Assembly (NCBI GenBank): GCA_045530865.1
Contig: JAZSCX010000025.1
Location: 1-6,852, forward strand
DNA from: Avoscillospira sp045530865
GTDB lineage: Bacteria > Bacillota > Clostridia > Oscillospirales > Oscillospiraceae
DNA: 6,852 nt
Direction of reading: 5' to 3'
Within the stretch, counting starts at the first letter, position 1. Each line of letters starts with the position of its first letter. A program made the translations under genes and the position numbers. The notes under the pieces were generated by a model. It saw only the letters and a list, made by a program, of their open reading frames with translations. It did no database searches and had not been told where the DNA came from. Below are positions 1-4,837 of the stretch, piece by piece.

Positions 1-117
1 TTTGAGGATTTCAAAAAACAGCTCGCTGTCAGACAACGGCAATATAACAATTTCCCTATGAGACCGCTCAACTGGAAGTCTCCTAAACACGTTCTTTTTT
101 CTTACCCTAATGTGTAA
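1..117 (+). CDS. C-terminal end of a probable DDE-type transposase (partial, 5' end outside window)
   Basis: An open frame enters from the left edge and ends at TAA 115-117, giving 38 residues. It contains QRQYNNFPMRPLNWKSP, which I recognise as similar to the C-terminal tail of DDE integrase-like transposases (a Tyr-Asn-Asn segment followed by Arg-Pro-Leu-x-Trp-x-Ser-Pro, the usual end of the rve fold). The catalytic DDE residues would lie upstream, outside the window. The stop lies only about 20 bases from a sequence that looks like an element end (111-138), as expected when a transposase gene fills an insertion sequence. The IS family cannot be fixed from this fragment; IS481- or IS3-like are possibilities. 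Whether the gene is intact cannot be judged. A chance open frame is possible at this length, but the composition and the adjoining end sequence argue against it. Confidence 0.55.
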   Translation, partial: FEDFKKQLAVRQRQYNNFPMRPLNWKSPKHVLFSYPNV

Positions 118-138
118 CACATCATTGACAAACCTACA
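111..138 (+). mobile_element. Probable right end (terminal inverted repeat) of the insertion sequence
   Basis: Read on the minus strand, this stretch begins TGTAGGTTTGTCAATGATGT and continues through GTTACACA. A TGT start and a GTCAATGATGTGTTACACA-like block resemble ends of clostridial insertion sequences that I recall. The transposase stop codon falls inside it. The partner end is outside the window, so the inverted repeat and the exact boundary are inferred. Confidence 0.4.
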
Positions 139-152
139 TTATCGAAAATAAT
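125..152 (+). promoter_or_regulatory. Possible outward promoter at the insertion element end
   Basis: A perfect -35 box TTGACA (125-130) lies within the presumed element end. After 16 bases it is followed by AATAAT (147-152), a five-of-six match to a -10 box. This would be a hybrid promoter, with its -35 in the element and its -10 in the flanking DNA, pointing at the selenium operon. It is secondary to the better placed promoter at 169-197. Confidence 0.3.
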
Positions 153-168
153 CTGGCATTTTTCCCAA

Positions 169-197
169 TTGATTTTCCCGCGGCAGAACCCTATAAT
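169..197 (+). promoter_or_regulatory. Sigma-70-type promoter of the yedE operon
   Basis: TTGATT (169-174) and a perfect TATAAT (192-197) are separated by exactly 17 bases. Transcription would start near 204 and leave a leader of about 35 bases before the yedE start at 239. The leader shows no obvious riboswitch or attenuator. Confidence 0.65.
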
Positions 198-238
198 GAA
201 ATCAGCGTTATTCTCAAAAAAGATAAGGAGGGACTTTC

Positions 239-1294
239 ATGACAAAGAAAATTAACCCCTGGGGCATTATCACCGGTGTTGTCATCGGTATTGCCGCAAT
301 TCTGCTGGCAAAACTGGGCAATCCGGGCAATATGGGCTTCTGTATTGCCTGTTTCCTGCGTGATATTGCCGGCGCCACCGGTCTGCACGGTGCCGGCGTG
401 GTGCAGTACTTCCGTCCGGAGATCGTTGGTCTGGTGATCGGCTCCCTGATCGCGGCTCTGGCTTTCAGGGAATTCAAACCCAAGGGCGGCAGCGCCCCGG
501 CTACCCGGTTCCTGCTTGGCATGTTCGTCATGATCGGCGCCCTCATGTTCCTTGGCTGCCCCCTGCGTATGGTGCTGCGTCTGGGCGGCGGCGACCTGAA
601 CGCCATGGTGGGTCTGCTGGGCTTCATTGCCGGTATTCTGATTGGCGTGGTGTTCCTGAAGAAGGGCTTCTCTCTGAAGCGCGCCTATGCACAGGTCACG
701 GTGGAAGGCTGGATCCTGCCCGTGCTGCTGGCTGTGCTGTTTGTATTCTCCCTGACGGTTCCCGCCCTGTTCAAGTGGAGCGCCGAAGGCCCCGGCTCCA
801 TGGCTGCACCCTGGATCGTTGCTCTGCTCTGCGGCGGCTTGGTGGGCGTTCTGTGCCAGAGAAGCCGCCTGTGCATGGCCGGCGGTATCCGCGATGTGTT
901 CCTGTTTCAGGATTTTAACCTGATCTGCGGCTTTGCCGCCATCTTTGTCACTGTGCTGGTGGGCAATCTGGCGCTGGGCGGCTTCAAGTTCGGCTTTGCC
1001 GAACAGGCAGTGGCCCACACCGATGGCCTTTGGAACTTCCTCGGCATGGCTCTGGTGGGCTGGGGCTCCATCCTGCTGGGCGGCTGCCCTCTGCGTCAGC
1101 TGATCCTCACCGGTGAGGGCAACTCCGATTCCGCCGTTACTGTGCTGGGCATGATCGTGGGCGCTGCCTTCTGCCATAACTTCGGTCTGGCTTCTTCCGC
1201 CGCAGGCCCCACTCTCAACGGTCAGATCGCCGTGGGCATCGGATTCGTTGTGGTGCTGGTGATCTCCCTGATGAATATTGCAAAGGAGAAATAA
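239..1294 (+). CDS. yedE: YedE-family selenium-metabolism membrane transporter
   Basis: A 351-residue polytopic membrane protein of the YeeE/YedE family, inner-membrane proteins that move small sulfur or selenium species. This subgroup, found beside TusA-like and DUF3343 genes, is associated with selenium metabolism. The start is set by AAGGAGGG at 225-232, six bases upstream. Hydrophobic segments cover roughly residues 8-25, 61-76, 91-108, 122-140, 158-176, 191-206, 228-247, 266-282, 299-312 and 328-346. Two halves repeat the same design: GFCIACFLRD (33-42) and GCPLRM (106-111) in the first half, LCQRSRLCMAGG (205-216) and GCPLRQ (282-287) in the second. Cysteines C35, C38, C107, C206, C212 and C283 lie in these conserved segments. 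In YeeE-type thiosulfate channels such cysteines line the substrate path, so relay of selenium or sulfur is a reasonable inference. The true substrate cannot be told from sequence. It is the first gene of a tight three-gene operon. Confidence 0.88.
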   Translation: MTKKINPWGIITGVVIGIAAILLAKLGNPGNMGFCIACFLRDIAGATGLHGAGVVQYFRPEIVGLVIGSLIAALAFREFKPKGGSAPATRFLLGMFVMIGALMFLGCPLRMVLRLGGGDLNAMVGLLGFIAGILIGVVFLKKGFSLKRAYAQVTVEGWILPVLLAVLFVFSLTVPALFKWSAEGPGSMAAPWIVALLCGGLVGVLCQRSRLCMAGGIRDVFLFQDFNLICGFAAIFVTVLVGNLALGGFKFGFAEQAVAHTDGLWNFLGMALVGWGSILLGGCPLRQLILTGEGNSDSAVTVLGMIVGAAFCHNFGLASSAAGPTLNGQIAVGIGFVVVLVISLMNIAKEK

Positions 1295-1295
1295 T

Positions 1296-1499
1296 ATGGT
1301 TGATGCAAGAGGATATTCCTGCCCCATGCCTGTGATCATGGTGCAGAAGGCCGTGAAAAACGGCGCGCCCGATGAGCTGGAAGTCATGGTGGACAACCAG
1401 TGCTCTCTGGAAAATGTCACCCGCTTTGCCAACAATCAGGGCTATTCCGTCACCTCCAGCGAGGTGGACGGTGACTACCGCCTGATTTTGAAGAAATGA
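1296..1499 (+). CDS. TusA-like sulfur/selenium carrier protein (YedF N-terminal domain type)
   Basis: A 67-residue single-domain TusA/SirA-fold protein. The hallmark C-P-x-P motif is present as SCPMP, with the expected catalytic Cys at residue 9 at the start of the first helix (RGYSCPMPVIMVQKAV). In the family this Cys carries a persulfide, or possibly a selenium atom, between partners. The start at 1296 is chosen over an in-frame ATG at 1278 because AAGGAG (1283-1288) sits seven bases upstream and the later start gives the standard N-terminus just before DARG; the earlier one would overlap yedE by 17 bases. The start follows the yedE stop by one base. Selenium-associated YedF proteins are usually about 200 residues, with a second DsrE-like domain; only the first domain exists here, and DUF3343 follows directly. 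A general sulfurtransferase role is the alternative. Confidence 0.85.
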   Translation: MVDARGYSCPMPVIMVQKAVKNGAPDELEVMVDNQCSLENVTRFANNQGYSVTSSEVDGDYRLILKK

Positions 1500-1747
1500 A
1501 CCGCTATGTTGCCACCTTCCACACCCACCTCAGCGCCATGCTTACCTGCCGCGTGCTGACGGATGCCGGAATGGAAGCCCGCATGGCGCCCGTCCCCCGC
1601 AGCATCAGCTCTTCCTGCGGCACCTGTGTGTTTTACACGGCGCAGGGGATCTGCAGGGAATTGCTGGATGAGGACACGGAACGGGTTTATGAACAGCGGG
1701 GCGAAACTTATACACTGCTGCTGGATCTGGAAAACGGAGATCGATGA
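1496..1747 (+). CDS. DUF3343 family protein, putative Se/S carrier-like
   Basis: An 83-residue soluble protein. The segment PVPRSISSSCGTC (32-44) is the signature I recognise for DUF3343, small proteins that sit beside yedE/yedF and selenium genes in Clostridia and are described as putative selenium/sulfur carriers. The CGTC pair (C41, C44) is a plausible redox or chalcogen-binding site; C18 and C53 are further cysteines. The N-terminal half (YVATFHTHLSAMLTCRVL) looks like the strand-helix start of a small ferredoxin-like fold. Its ATG overlaps the stop of the TusA-like gene (ATGA, 1496-1499), so the two are probably translationally coupled. Its own stop TGA (1745-1747) lies in the loop of the operon terminator. 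The biochemical role is not established; the family link is an inference from motif and neighbourhood. Confidence 0.85.
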   Translation: MNRYVATFHTHLSAMLTCRVLTDAGMEARMAPVPRSISSSCGTCVFYTAQGICRELLDEDTERVYEQRGETYTLLLDLENGDR

Positions 1748-1761
1748 GATCTCCGTTTTTT
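1731..1761 (+). terminator. Intrinsic terminator of the selenium operon
   Basis: AACGGAGATC (1733-1742) pairs perfectly with GATCTCCGTT (1748-1757) around a five-base loop GATGA (1743-1747), and two further A-T pairs extend the stem. A run of six T (1756-1761) follows. The stop codon of the DUF3343 gene is in the loop, so its last four sense codons form the left arm. Confidence 0.88.
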
Positions 1762-1762
1762 A

Positions 1763-1783
1763 ATTGATAATTGACAATTGACA
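1763..1783 (+). repeat. Heptamer tandem repeat (attgata-attgaca-attgaca)
   Basis: Three adjacent seven-base units, ATTGATA, ATTGACA and ATTGACA, directly follow the terminator T-run, then a degenerate fourth unit. I recall similar AT-rich strings at the edges of dispersed intergenic repeats in Clostridia. No function can be assigned. Confidence 0.5.
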
Positions 1784-1817
1784 ATGGATGTATCGCCTGA
1801 CGGAGATGATTGGAAAA

Positions 1818-1839
1818 GGCAGCCAGGGGTCTGGCCGCC
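1818..1839 (+). repeat. GC-rich hairpin, possible dispersed intergenic repeat remnant
   Basis: GGCAGCCAG (1818-1826) and CTGGCCGCC (1831-1839) form a nine-base stem with one mismatch and a GGGT loop. No T-run follows, so it is not a typical terminator. Together with the heptamers at 1763-1783 it may be one copy of a repeated intergenic element. Confidence 0.4.
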
Positions 1840-1891
1840 CTACGAATATGGATCGCAGGAATGAAGGTGCTGTGAATTACAGATTTTGGGG

Positions 1892-1920
1892 ATGACAATT
1901 TTCCGGGTTTCGGGTATAAT
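1892..1920 (+). promoter_or_regulatory. Sigma-70-type promoter of the His-rich gene and CODH/ACS accessory genes
   Basis: ATGACA (1892-1897) and a perfect TATAAT (1915-1920) are 17 bases apart. The start point would be near 1927, giving a leader of about 39 bases. That leader holds a short palindrome, GCCCATTGGGC (1933-1943), placed where a repressor could bind, although it may be chance. Confidence 0.7.
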
Positions 1921-1965
1921 AAAGAAAACTATGCCCATTGGGCTTTACAGAAAGGAACATGCGCG

Positions 1966-2367
1966 ATGCATCTGGATCACGAACATCACCATCATCACGA
2001 TCATGAGCATACTCATGACGGACATACCCATACTCATTCCCACGATCACCACCATGCCCACGAGCATGACAGCCACGATCATGAGCATACCCACGACCAC
2101 GGCGATCACAACCATTCCCATGACTGCGACGCCGCTTCCTGTGCATCCTGCAGCGGCTGCGGTCAGCATACCCCCAGAGAAGAGCTGGTGGCCCTGATGA
2201 AGTACATGGTCAGCCACAATGCCGCCCATGCCAACGAACTGGCAGAGCTGGCAAAGAAGCTGGGCGATATGGGCGACAAGATGGCCTATGAGCAGGTCAT
2301 GCTGGCGGTTTCCGATTTCGAAAAGGGTAATCTGCGGCTGAGTACCATCCTGGCTGCAATGCAGTAA
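1966..2367 (+). CDS. His/Cys-rich metal-binding protein, probable CooJ-like nickel chaperone
   Basis: A 133-residue soluble protein in three parts. Residues 2-52 contain 27 histidines, mostly as His-Asp, His-Glu and His-Thr alternations. Residues 54-68 hold a cysteine cluster, C54, C59, C62, C65, then H68. Residues 70-133 are a likely helical domain (EELVALMKYMVSHNAAHANELA, then AYEQVMLAVSDFEKGNLRLS). His-rich tails of this kind store or deliver Ni, Co or Zn. The gene lies just upstream of cooT and cooC; in Rhodospirillum rubrum the nickel accessory set is CooC, CooT and the His-rich CooJ. I infer the same role here, although CooJ carries its His-rich part at the C-terminus and I see no clear homology to it. 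The C-terminal domain resembles a small clostridial family sometimes labelled cobalt transporter, but no transmembrane segments are present. AAGGA at 1952-1956 supports the start. A 17-bp direct repeat (1996-2012 and 2074-2090) suggests growth by internal duplication. Confidence 0.8.
   Translation: MHLDHEHHHHHDHEHTHDGHTHTHSHDHHHAHEHDSHDHEHTHDHGDHNHSHDCDAASCASCSGCGQHTPREELVALMKYMVSHNAAHANELAELAKKLGDMGDKMAYEQVMLAVSDFEKGNLRLSTILAAMQ
1996..2090 (+). repeat. Internal direct repeat within the His-rich coding region
   Basis: CACGATCATGAGCATAC occurs at 1996-2012 and identically at 2074-2090, in the same reading frame and encoding HDHEHT both times. The offset is 78 bases (26 codons), consistent with duplication or slippage inside the His tract. 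Confidence 0.75.
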
Positions 2368-2483
2368 AAAGGCTCCCCTTGAGGGGAGCTGTCAGTCGAA
2401 GACTGACTGAGGGGTGACAAGGAAGTACTTTCTTCACCTCTCCGTCACGCTTCGCGTGCCACCTCCCCTCAAGGGGAGGCTTT
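2368..2483. repeat. Compound inverted repeat between the His-rich gene and cooT, MITE-like
   Basis: Arms 2368-2388 and 2463-2483 match in inverted orientation at 20 of 21 positions. Each arm also contains its own palindrome (CTCCCC TTGA GGGGAG or its complement). Inside are two further hairpins: GTCAGTC-GAA-GACTGAC (2391-2407) and CACGC-TTC-GCGTG (2446-2458). AGGGGTGA near 2410 and TTCACCTCT near 2434 can also pair. The whole block fills the gap from the base after the upstream stop codon to the base before the cooT ribosome binding site. I recall this style of CTCCCCT...AGGGGAG element as abundant between genes in Oscillospiraceae/Faecalibacterium-type genomes, probably a non-autonomous mobile or structural RNA repeat. 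It has no good T-run, so complete termination is unlikely. Confidence 0.85.
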
Positions 2484-2489
2484 AGGAGG
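2484..2489 (+). promoter_or_regulatory. cooT ribosome binding site abutting the inverted repeat
   Basis: AGGAGG lies seven bases before the ATG at 2497 and directly follows the last base of the repeat arm. CCTCC (2462-2466) at the start of that arm is complementary to the GGAGG, so alternative RNA folds could hide or expose the site. Regulation by folding is inference. Confidence 0.6.
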
Positions 2490-2496
2490 TATTATT

Positions 2497-2685
2497 ATGT
2501 GTCTTTCTACCGTTTATAAAAATGAAAAAGCCCCGCAGAACATGGTCATGTCCAATGTTCAGCGCATTGATGTGCAGGACGGCCAGCTGCTGCTGACCGA
2601 TTTGATGGACCGGGAAATGGTCATCGTCGGCAAGCTGCTCTCCGTGGATCTGGTGGGCGGCGTTGCCATCGTGCAGGAAGGCTGA
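2497..2685 (+). CDS. cooT: CooT family nickel-binding protein
   Basis: A 62-residue protein beginning MCLSTVY. The Cys at position 2 after the initiator Met, the overall length and the two-part beta-rich pattern (MVMSNVQRIDVQDGQLLLTD, then VGKLLSVDLVGGVAIVQ) match CooT, the small dimeric protein that binds nickel through its N-terminal Cys and helps mature carbon monoxide dehydrogenase in Rhodospirillum rubrum (62-66 residues). An AGGAGG seven bases upstream sets the start. The next gene begins one base after its stop, so the two are co-translated. Position between a His-rich protein and a CooC ATPase supports a nickel-supply role for the CODH/ACS C-cluster or A-cluster. Confidence 0.85.
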   Translation: MCLSTVYKNEKAPQNMVMSNVQRIDVQDGQLLLTDLMDREMVIVGKLLSVDLVGGVAIVQEG

Positions 2686-2686
2686 G

Positions 2687-2914
2687 ATGAAAACCTACGA
2701 AATGGTCCGCGAGATCGGTAATCAGTGCCACAACAATCAGATGCGGGACGTATTTTTTGAAGAGGTCGAGACCGACGATCCCGTGGAATATGTCCGCGGC
2801 TTCCTGAAGGGGAAGTCCGTGACCCTGACCGTGGATGAGTCCGGCCCGGGCCGGATCAACGTCTTTGCCGATACGGACGGAATCATCCAGCAGTTTCTGT
2901 TCACGGAAATTTGA
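2687..2914 (+). CDS. Unrecognised 75-residue protein in the CODH/ACS accessory cluster
   Basis: I do not recognise a named family. The 75-residue protein starts MKTYEMVREIGNQCHNNQMR; a helical N-terminus with an adjacent Cys14-His15 pair is followed by an acidic segment (FFEEVETDDPVEYVRGFLKG) and a probable beta-rich end (SVTLTVDESGPGRINVFADT, then IIQQFLFTEI). The start at 2687 is preferred over an in-frame ATG at 2663, because AGGAAGG (2675-2681) lies five bases upstream and this start avoids a 23-base overlap with cooT. It follows the cooT stop by one base, a spacing typical of partner proteins. Its place between cooT and cooC suggests a part in metal-centre assembly, but nothing in the sequence proves metal binding; Cys14-His15 is the only obvious ligand pair. 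There is no signal peptide or membrane segment. Confidence 0.8.
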   Translation: MKTYEMVREIGNQCHNNQMRDVFFEEVETDDPVEYVRGFLKGKSVTLTVDESGPGRINVFADTDGIIQQFLFTEI

Positions 2915-2935
2915 TTTTCTGCATTTTGCATCAAT

Positions 2936-2952
2936 TCCGGTGCGGATTTTTT
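2936..2952 (+). terminator. Weak possible intrinsic terminator
   Basis: TCCG-GTG-CGGA (2936-2946) followed by six T (2947-2952). The stem is only four pairs, extended by two A-T pairs past a mismatch, so termination would be partial at best. Confidence 0.3.
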
Positions 2953-2975
2953 CACTATTTCCAAGGGATTTCACC

Positions 2976-3004
2976 TTGTATTTCGTCGGAAAATATGTTA
3001 CCAT
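2976..3004 (+). promoter_or_regulatory. Candidate promoter before cooC
   Basis: TTGTAT (2976-2981) and TACCAT (2999-3004) are 17 bases apart, and TGT immediately before the -10 gives an extended -10 element. It sits in the 162-base gap before cooC, the largest gap in the right-hand cluster, and could drive cooC-acsD-acsC separately from cooT. Neither hexamer is consensus. Confidence 0.4.
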
Positions 3005-3076
3005 GATTTTGTATTGGGCAGCTGGGAGCAGTGTGCCCCATTTTGGCGTGCCCGGATGAAATAAGGAGTATCCAAT

Positions 3077-3844
3077 ATGCCTACTCATACCATTGCTGTT
3101 GCCGGTAAGGGCGGCGTGGGTAAAACCACCACCTGCGGCATGATGATCGATTATCTTTGCAAGCTGAAAAACGGCCCCGTCCTTGTGGTGGATGCCGACG
3201 CCAATTCCAACCTCAACGAAGTGCTGGGCGTGGAGATCGAGACCACTCTCGGCGCCATCCGTGAGGAAATGGCTCAGGCAGAGCTGCGGGGCACCGTGCC
3301 CAAGAATATGACCAAGGCCGACTATGCCGATATGAAGTTCTCCGACGCCCTGATCGAAGAGGACGATTTCGATATGCTGGTCATGGGACGGACGCAGGGC
3401 AAGGGCTGCTATTGCTACGTCAACGGCGTGCTCAAGTCTCAGGTGGACAAGTATGCCAAAAACTACCGTTATCTGGTCATTGATAACGAAGCCGGTCTGG
3501 AGCACATCAGCCGCGGCACCCTGCCCCATGTGGACACCATGCTGCTGATCTCCGACTGTTCCCGCAGAGGCATTCAGGCGGTGGCCCGCATTGCCGAAAT
3601 GGTCCGGGAGCTGGAACTGAAGCCCCAGAACCTCTATCTCATCGTCAACCGCGCACCCGGCGGTCAGCTGAACGCCGGTGTGCTGGAAGAAATTCAAAAG
3701 CATGATCTGCCGCTGCTGGGCGTTCTGCCTCAGGATGAGCTTGTCTACCAGTATGACTGCGACGGCAAGCCCAGTTCTCAGGTGCCGGCCACCGCGCCGA
3801 TCAAGGTCGCTCTGCATGAGATCATGCGCAAGCTCAATTTGTAA
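3077..3844 (+). CDS. cooC: CooC-type nickel-insertion ATPase for CODH/ACS maturation
   Basis: A 255-residue cytoplasmic P-loop ATPase of the SIMIBI/MinD class. The deviant Walker A motif GKGGVGKT (residues 10-17) has the signature lysine K11 as well as K16. The VVDADANSN segment (37-45) is the switch region, and YLVIDNEAG (132-140) the Walker B region. GCYCYVNG (110-117) holds the C-x-C pair (C111, C113) that in CooC dimers binds nickel between subunits. The length equals that of known CooC proteins (about 250-265). CooC uses ATP to help insert Ni into the CODH C-cluster; the related AcsF does so for the ACS A-cluster. With acsD and acsC directly downstream, AcsF is a real alternative that sequence alone does not settle. 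AAGGAG at 3063-3068 supports the start. The gap to acsD is 27 bases. Confidence 0.88.
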   Translation: MPTHTIAVAGKGGVGKTTTCGMMIDYLCKLKNGPVLVVDADANSNLNEVLGVEIETTLGAIREEMAQAELRGTVPKNMTKADYADMKFSDALIEEDDFDMLVMGRTQGKGCYCYVNGVLKSQVDKYAKNYRYLVIDNEAGLEHISRGTLPHVDTMLLISDCSRRGIQAVARIAEMVRELELKPQNLYLIVNRAPGGQLNAGVLEEIQKHDLPLLGVLPQDELVYQYDCDGKPSSQVPATAPIKVALHEIMRKLNL

Positions 3845-3871
3845 GTAATTATTTTAAGGGGGATAATCAAT

Positions 3872-4816
3872 ATGTCTTTCGCACCCAAGAAGCAGGCTTT
3901 CAATGCGAAGATCAATGCCGTCACCATCGGTACCGGTGACAAGGCTGTTGTTCTTGGCGGTCAGAATGTTCTGCCGTTCTACACCTTCGATGCACCCATC
4001 GAAAACAAACCCAAGGTCGGCGTGGAAATCACCGATGCCGGCATGGCCATGTGCACCACTCCCGGCCTGAAGGCTTTCTACGAAGGCTGTGAGACCGTGG
4101 CTGATATGGCCAAGAAGGTCGAATCCATGGCCGGCGCTTCCTTCATCGCGCTGAACCTGGAAGGCGCTGATCCCAACGGCGAAAACAAGTCCGTGGAAGA
4201 GTGCGTCGAGATCGCAAAGGCTGTCGCCGCTGCCACCGAGCTGCCCATCGTTGTCATGGGCTGCAAGAACGTGGAAAAGGATGCCGAACTGTTCAACAAG
4301 GTCGCTGAAGCTCTGGCCGGCAAGAACATTCTGGTCCTGTCTGCCCGCGAAGAGAACTACAAGACCGTCGGCGCTTCCGCCGGTCTGGCCTACAACCAGA
4401 AGGTCGGCGCTGAGTCCGCCGTCGACATCAATCTGGCCAAGCAGTTGAACACCGTCATGACCCAGCTGGGCGTCAACGCACAGTCCATCGTCATGAACAT
4501 CGGCGCTGCCGCTGCCGGCTACGGCTACGAGTACGTTGCATCCACTCTGGACCGCGTCAAGGCCGCTGCTCTGCAGCAGGGCGACGCTCAGCTGCAGATG
4601 CCCATCATGACCCCCGTGTCCACCGACGCATGGGGCGTGAAGGAAGCCACCGCCGCTGAGGCCGATATGCCCGAATGGGGCAACCAGGAAGAGCGCGCCA
4701 TCGAGATGGAAGTTGTCACCGCATCCGCCTGCCTGGCTGGCGGTTCCGACGCTGTCATCCTGCGCCATCCCGAGGCTGTTGCCACCATCGCCAAGATGAT
4801 CGACGCACTGATTTAA
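3872..4816 (+). CDS. acsD: Corrinoid iron-sulfur protein small subunit (ACS/CODH delta subunit)
   Basis: A 314-residue cytoplasmic TIM-barrel protein, the usual size for AcsD/CdhD (about 310-325). It pairs with AcsC to form the corrinoid iron-sulfur protein, which carries the methyl group from methyl-tetrahydrofolate to acetyl-CoA synthase. Recognisable segments are the N-terminal VVLGGQNVLPFYTFDAP (27-43), then KVGVEITDAG, the barrel strand SFIALNLEGADPN, LPIVVMGCKNVEKDAELF, NILVLSAREENYKTVGASAG and IVMNIGAAAAGYGYEYV, and a C-terminal ACLAGGSDAVILRHPEA. There is no iron-sulfur cysteine motif, as expected for this subunit. AAGGGGG at 3856-3862 precedes the start. Codons are strongly biased toward GCC, GTC, AAC and AAG, consistent with high expression. 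acsC follows after 21 bases, so the two subunits are co-expressed. Confidence 0.93.
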   Translation: MSFAPKKQAFNAKINAVTIGTGDKAVVLGGQNVLPFYTFDAPIENKPKVGVEITDAGMAMCTTPGLKAFYEGCETVADMAKKVESMAGASFIALNLEGADPNGENKSVEECVEIAKAVAAATELPIVVMGCKNVEKDAELFNKVAEALAGKNILVLSAREENYKTVGASAGLAYNQKVGAESAVDINLAKQLNTVMTQLGVNAQSIVMNIGAAAAGYGYEYVASTLDRVKAAALQQGDAQLQMPIMTPVSTDAWGVKEATAAEADMPEWGNQEERAIEMEVVTASACLAGGSDAVILRHPEAVATIAKMIDALI

Positions 4817-4837
4817 GAGTAGGAGGGAATACATACT

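Noticed and set aside
1278..1295. Earlier in-frame ATG for the TusA-like gene
   Set aside because: It would overlap yedE, lacks a ribosome binding site, and would add residues before the conserved family start; AAGGAG at 1283-1288 fits the ATG at 1296.
191..1435. 414-codon minus-strand open frame opposite yedE and the TusA-like gene
   Set aside because: Antisense shadow of a codon-biased membrane protein gene; the product is Ala/Gln/His-rich without domains, and the plus-strand products are recognisable families.
1745..1772. TGA of the DUF3343 gene as a selenocysteine codon, given the hairpin and selenium context
   Set aside because: The hairpin contains the TGA in its loop rather than following it, ends in a T-run typical of a terminator, and read-through adds only about eight residues before another TGA. 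The protein is already of family length.
1877..2229. Alternative frames on both strands across the His-rich gene
   Set aside because: Repeating CAY/GAY codons produce Arg/Gly/His-rich or Met/Ile/Val/Thr-rich repeats in the other frames; only the frame at 1966 has a ribosome binding site at good spacing, a promoter and a normal C-terminal domain.
2371..2483. The inverted repeat as a CRISPR array or a plain rho-independent terminator
   Set aside because: There are only two arms in inverted orientation, with no regular spacers, and no T-run of useful length follows either arm.
3005..3076. Cobalamin or other riboswitch in the cooC leader
   Set aside because: The gap is too short for a cobalamin riboswitch and shows no conserved B12-box-like core; only a short GGGCA/TGCCC pairing is visible.
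2621..3817. 398-codon minus-strand open frame opposite cooC and the 75-residue gene
   Set aside because: It runs through the cooC coding region and the cooC leader; no domain is recognisable, while CooC on the plus strand has its full motif set.
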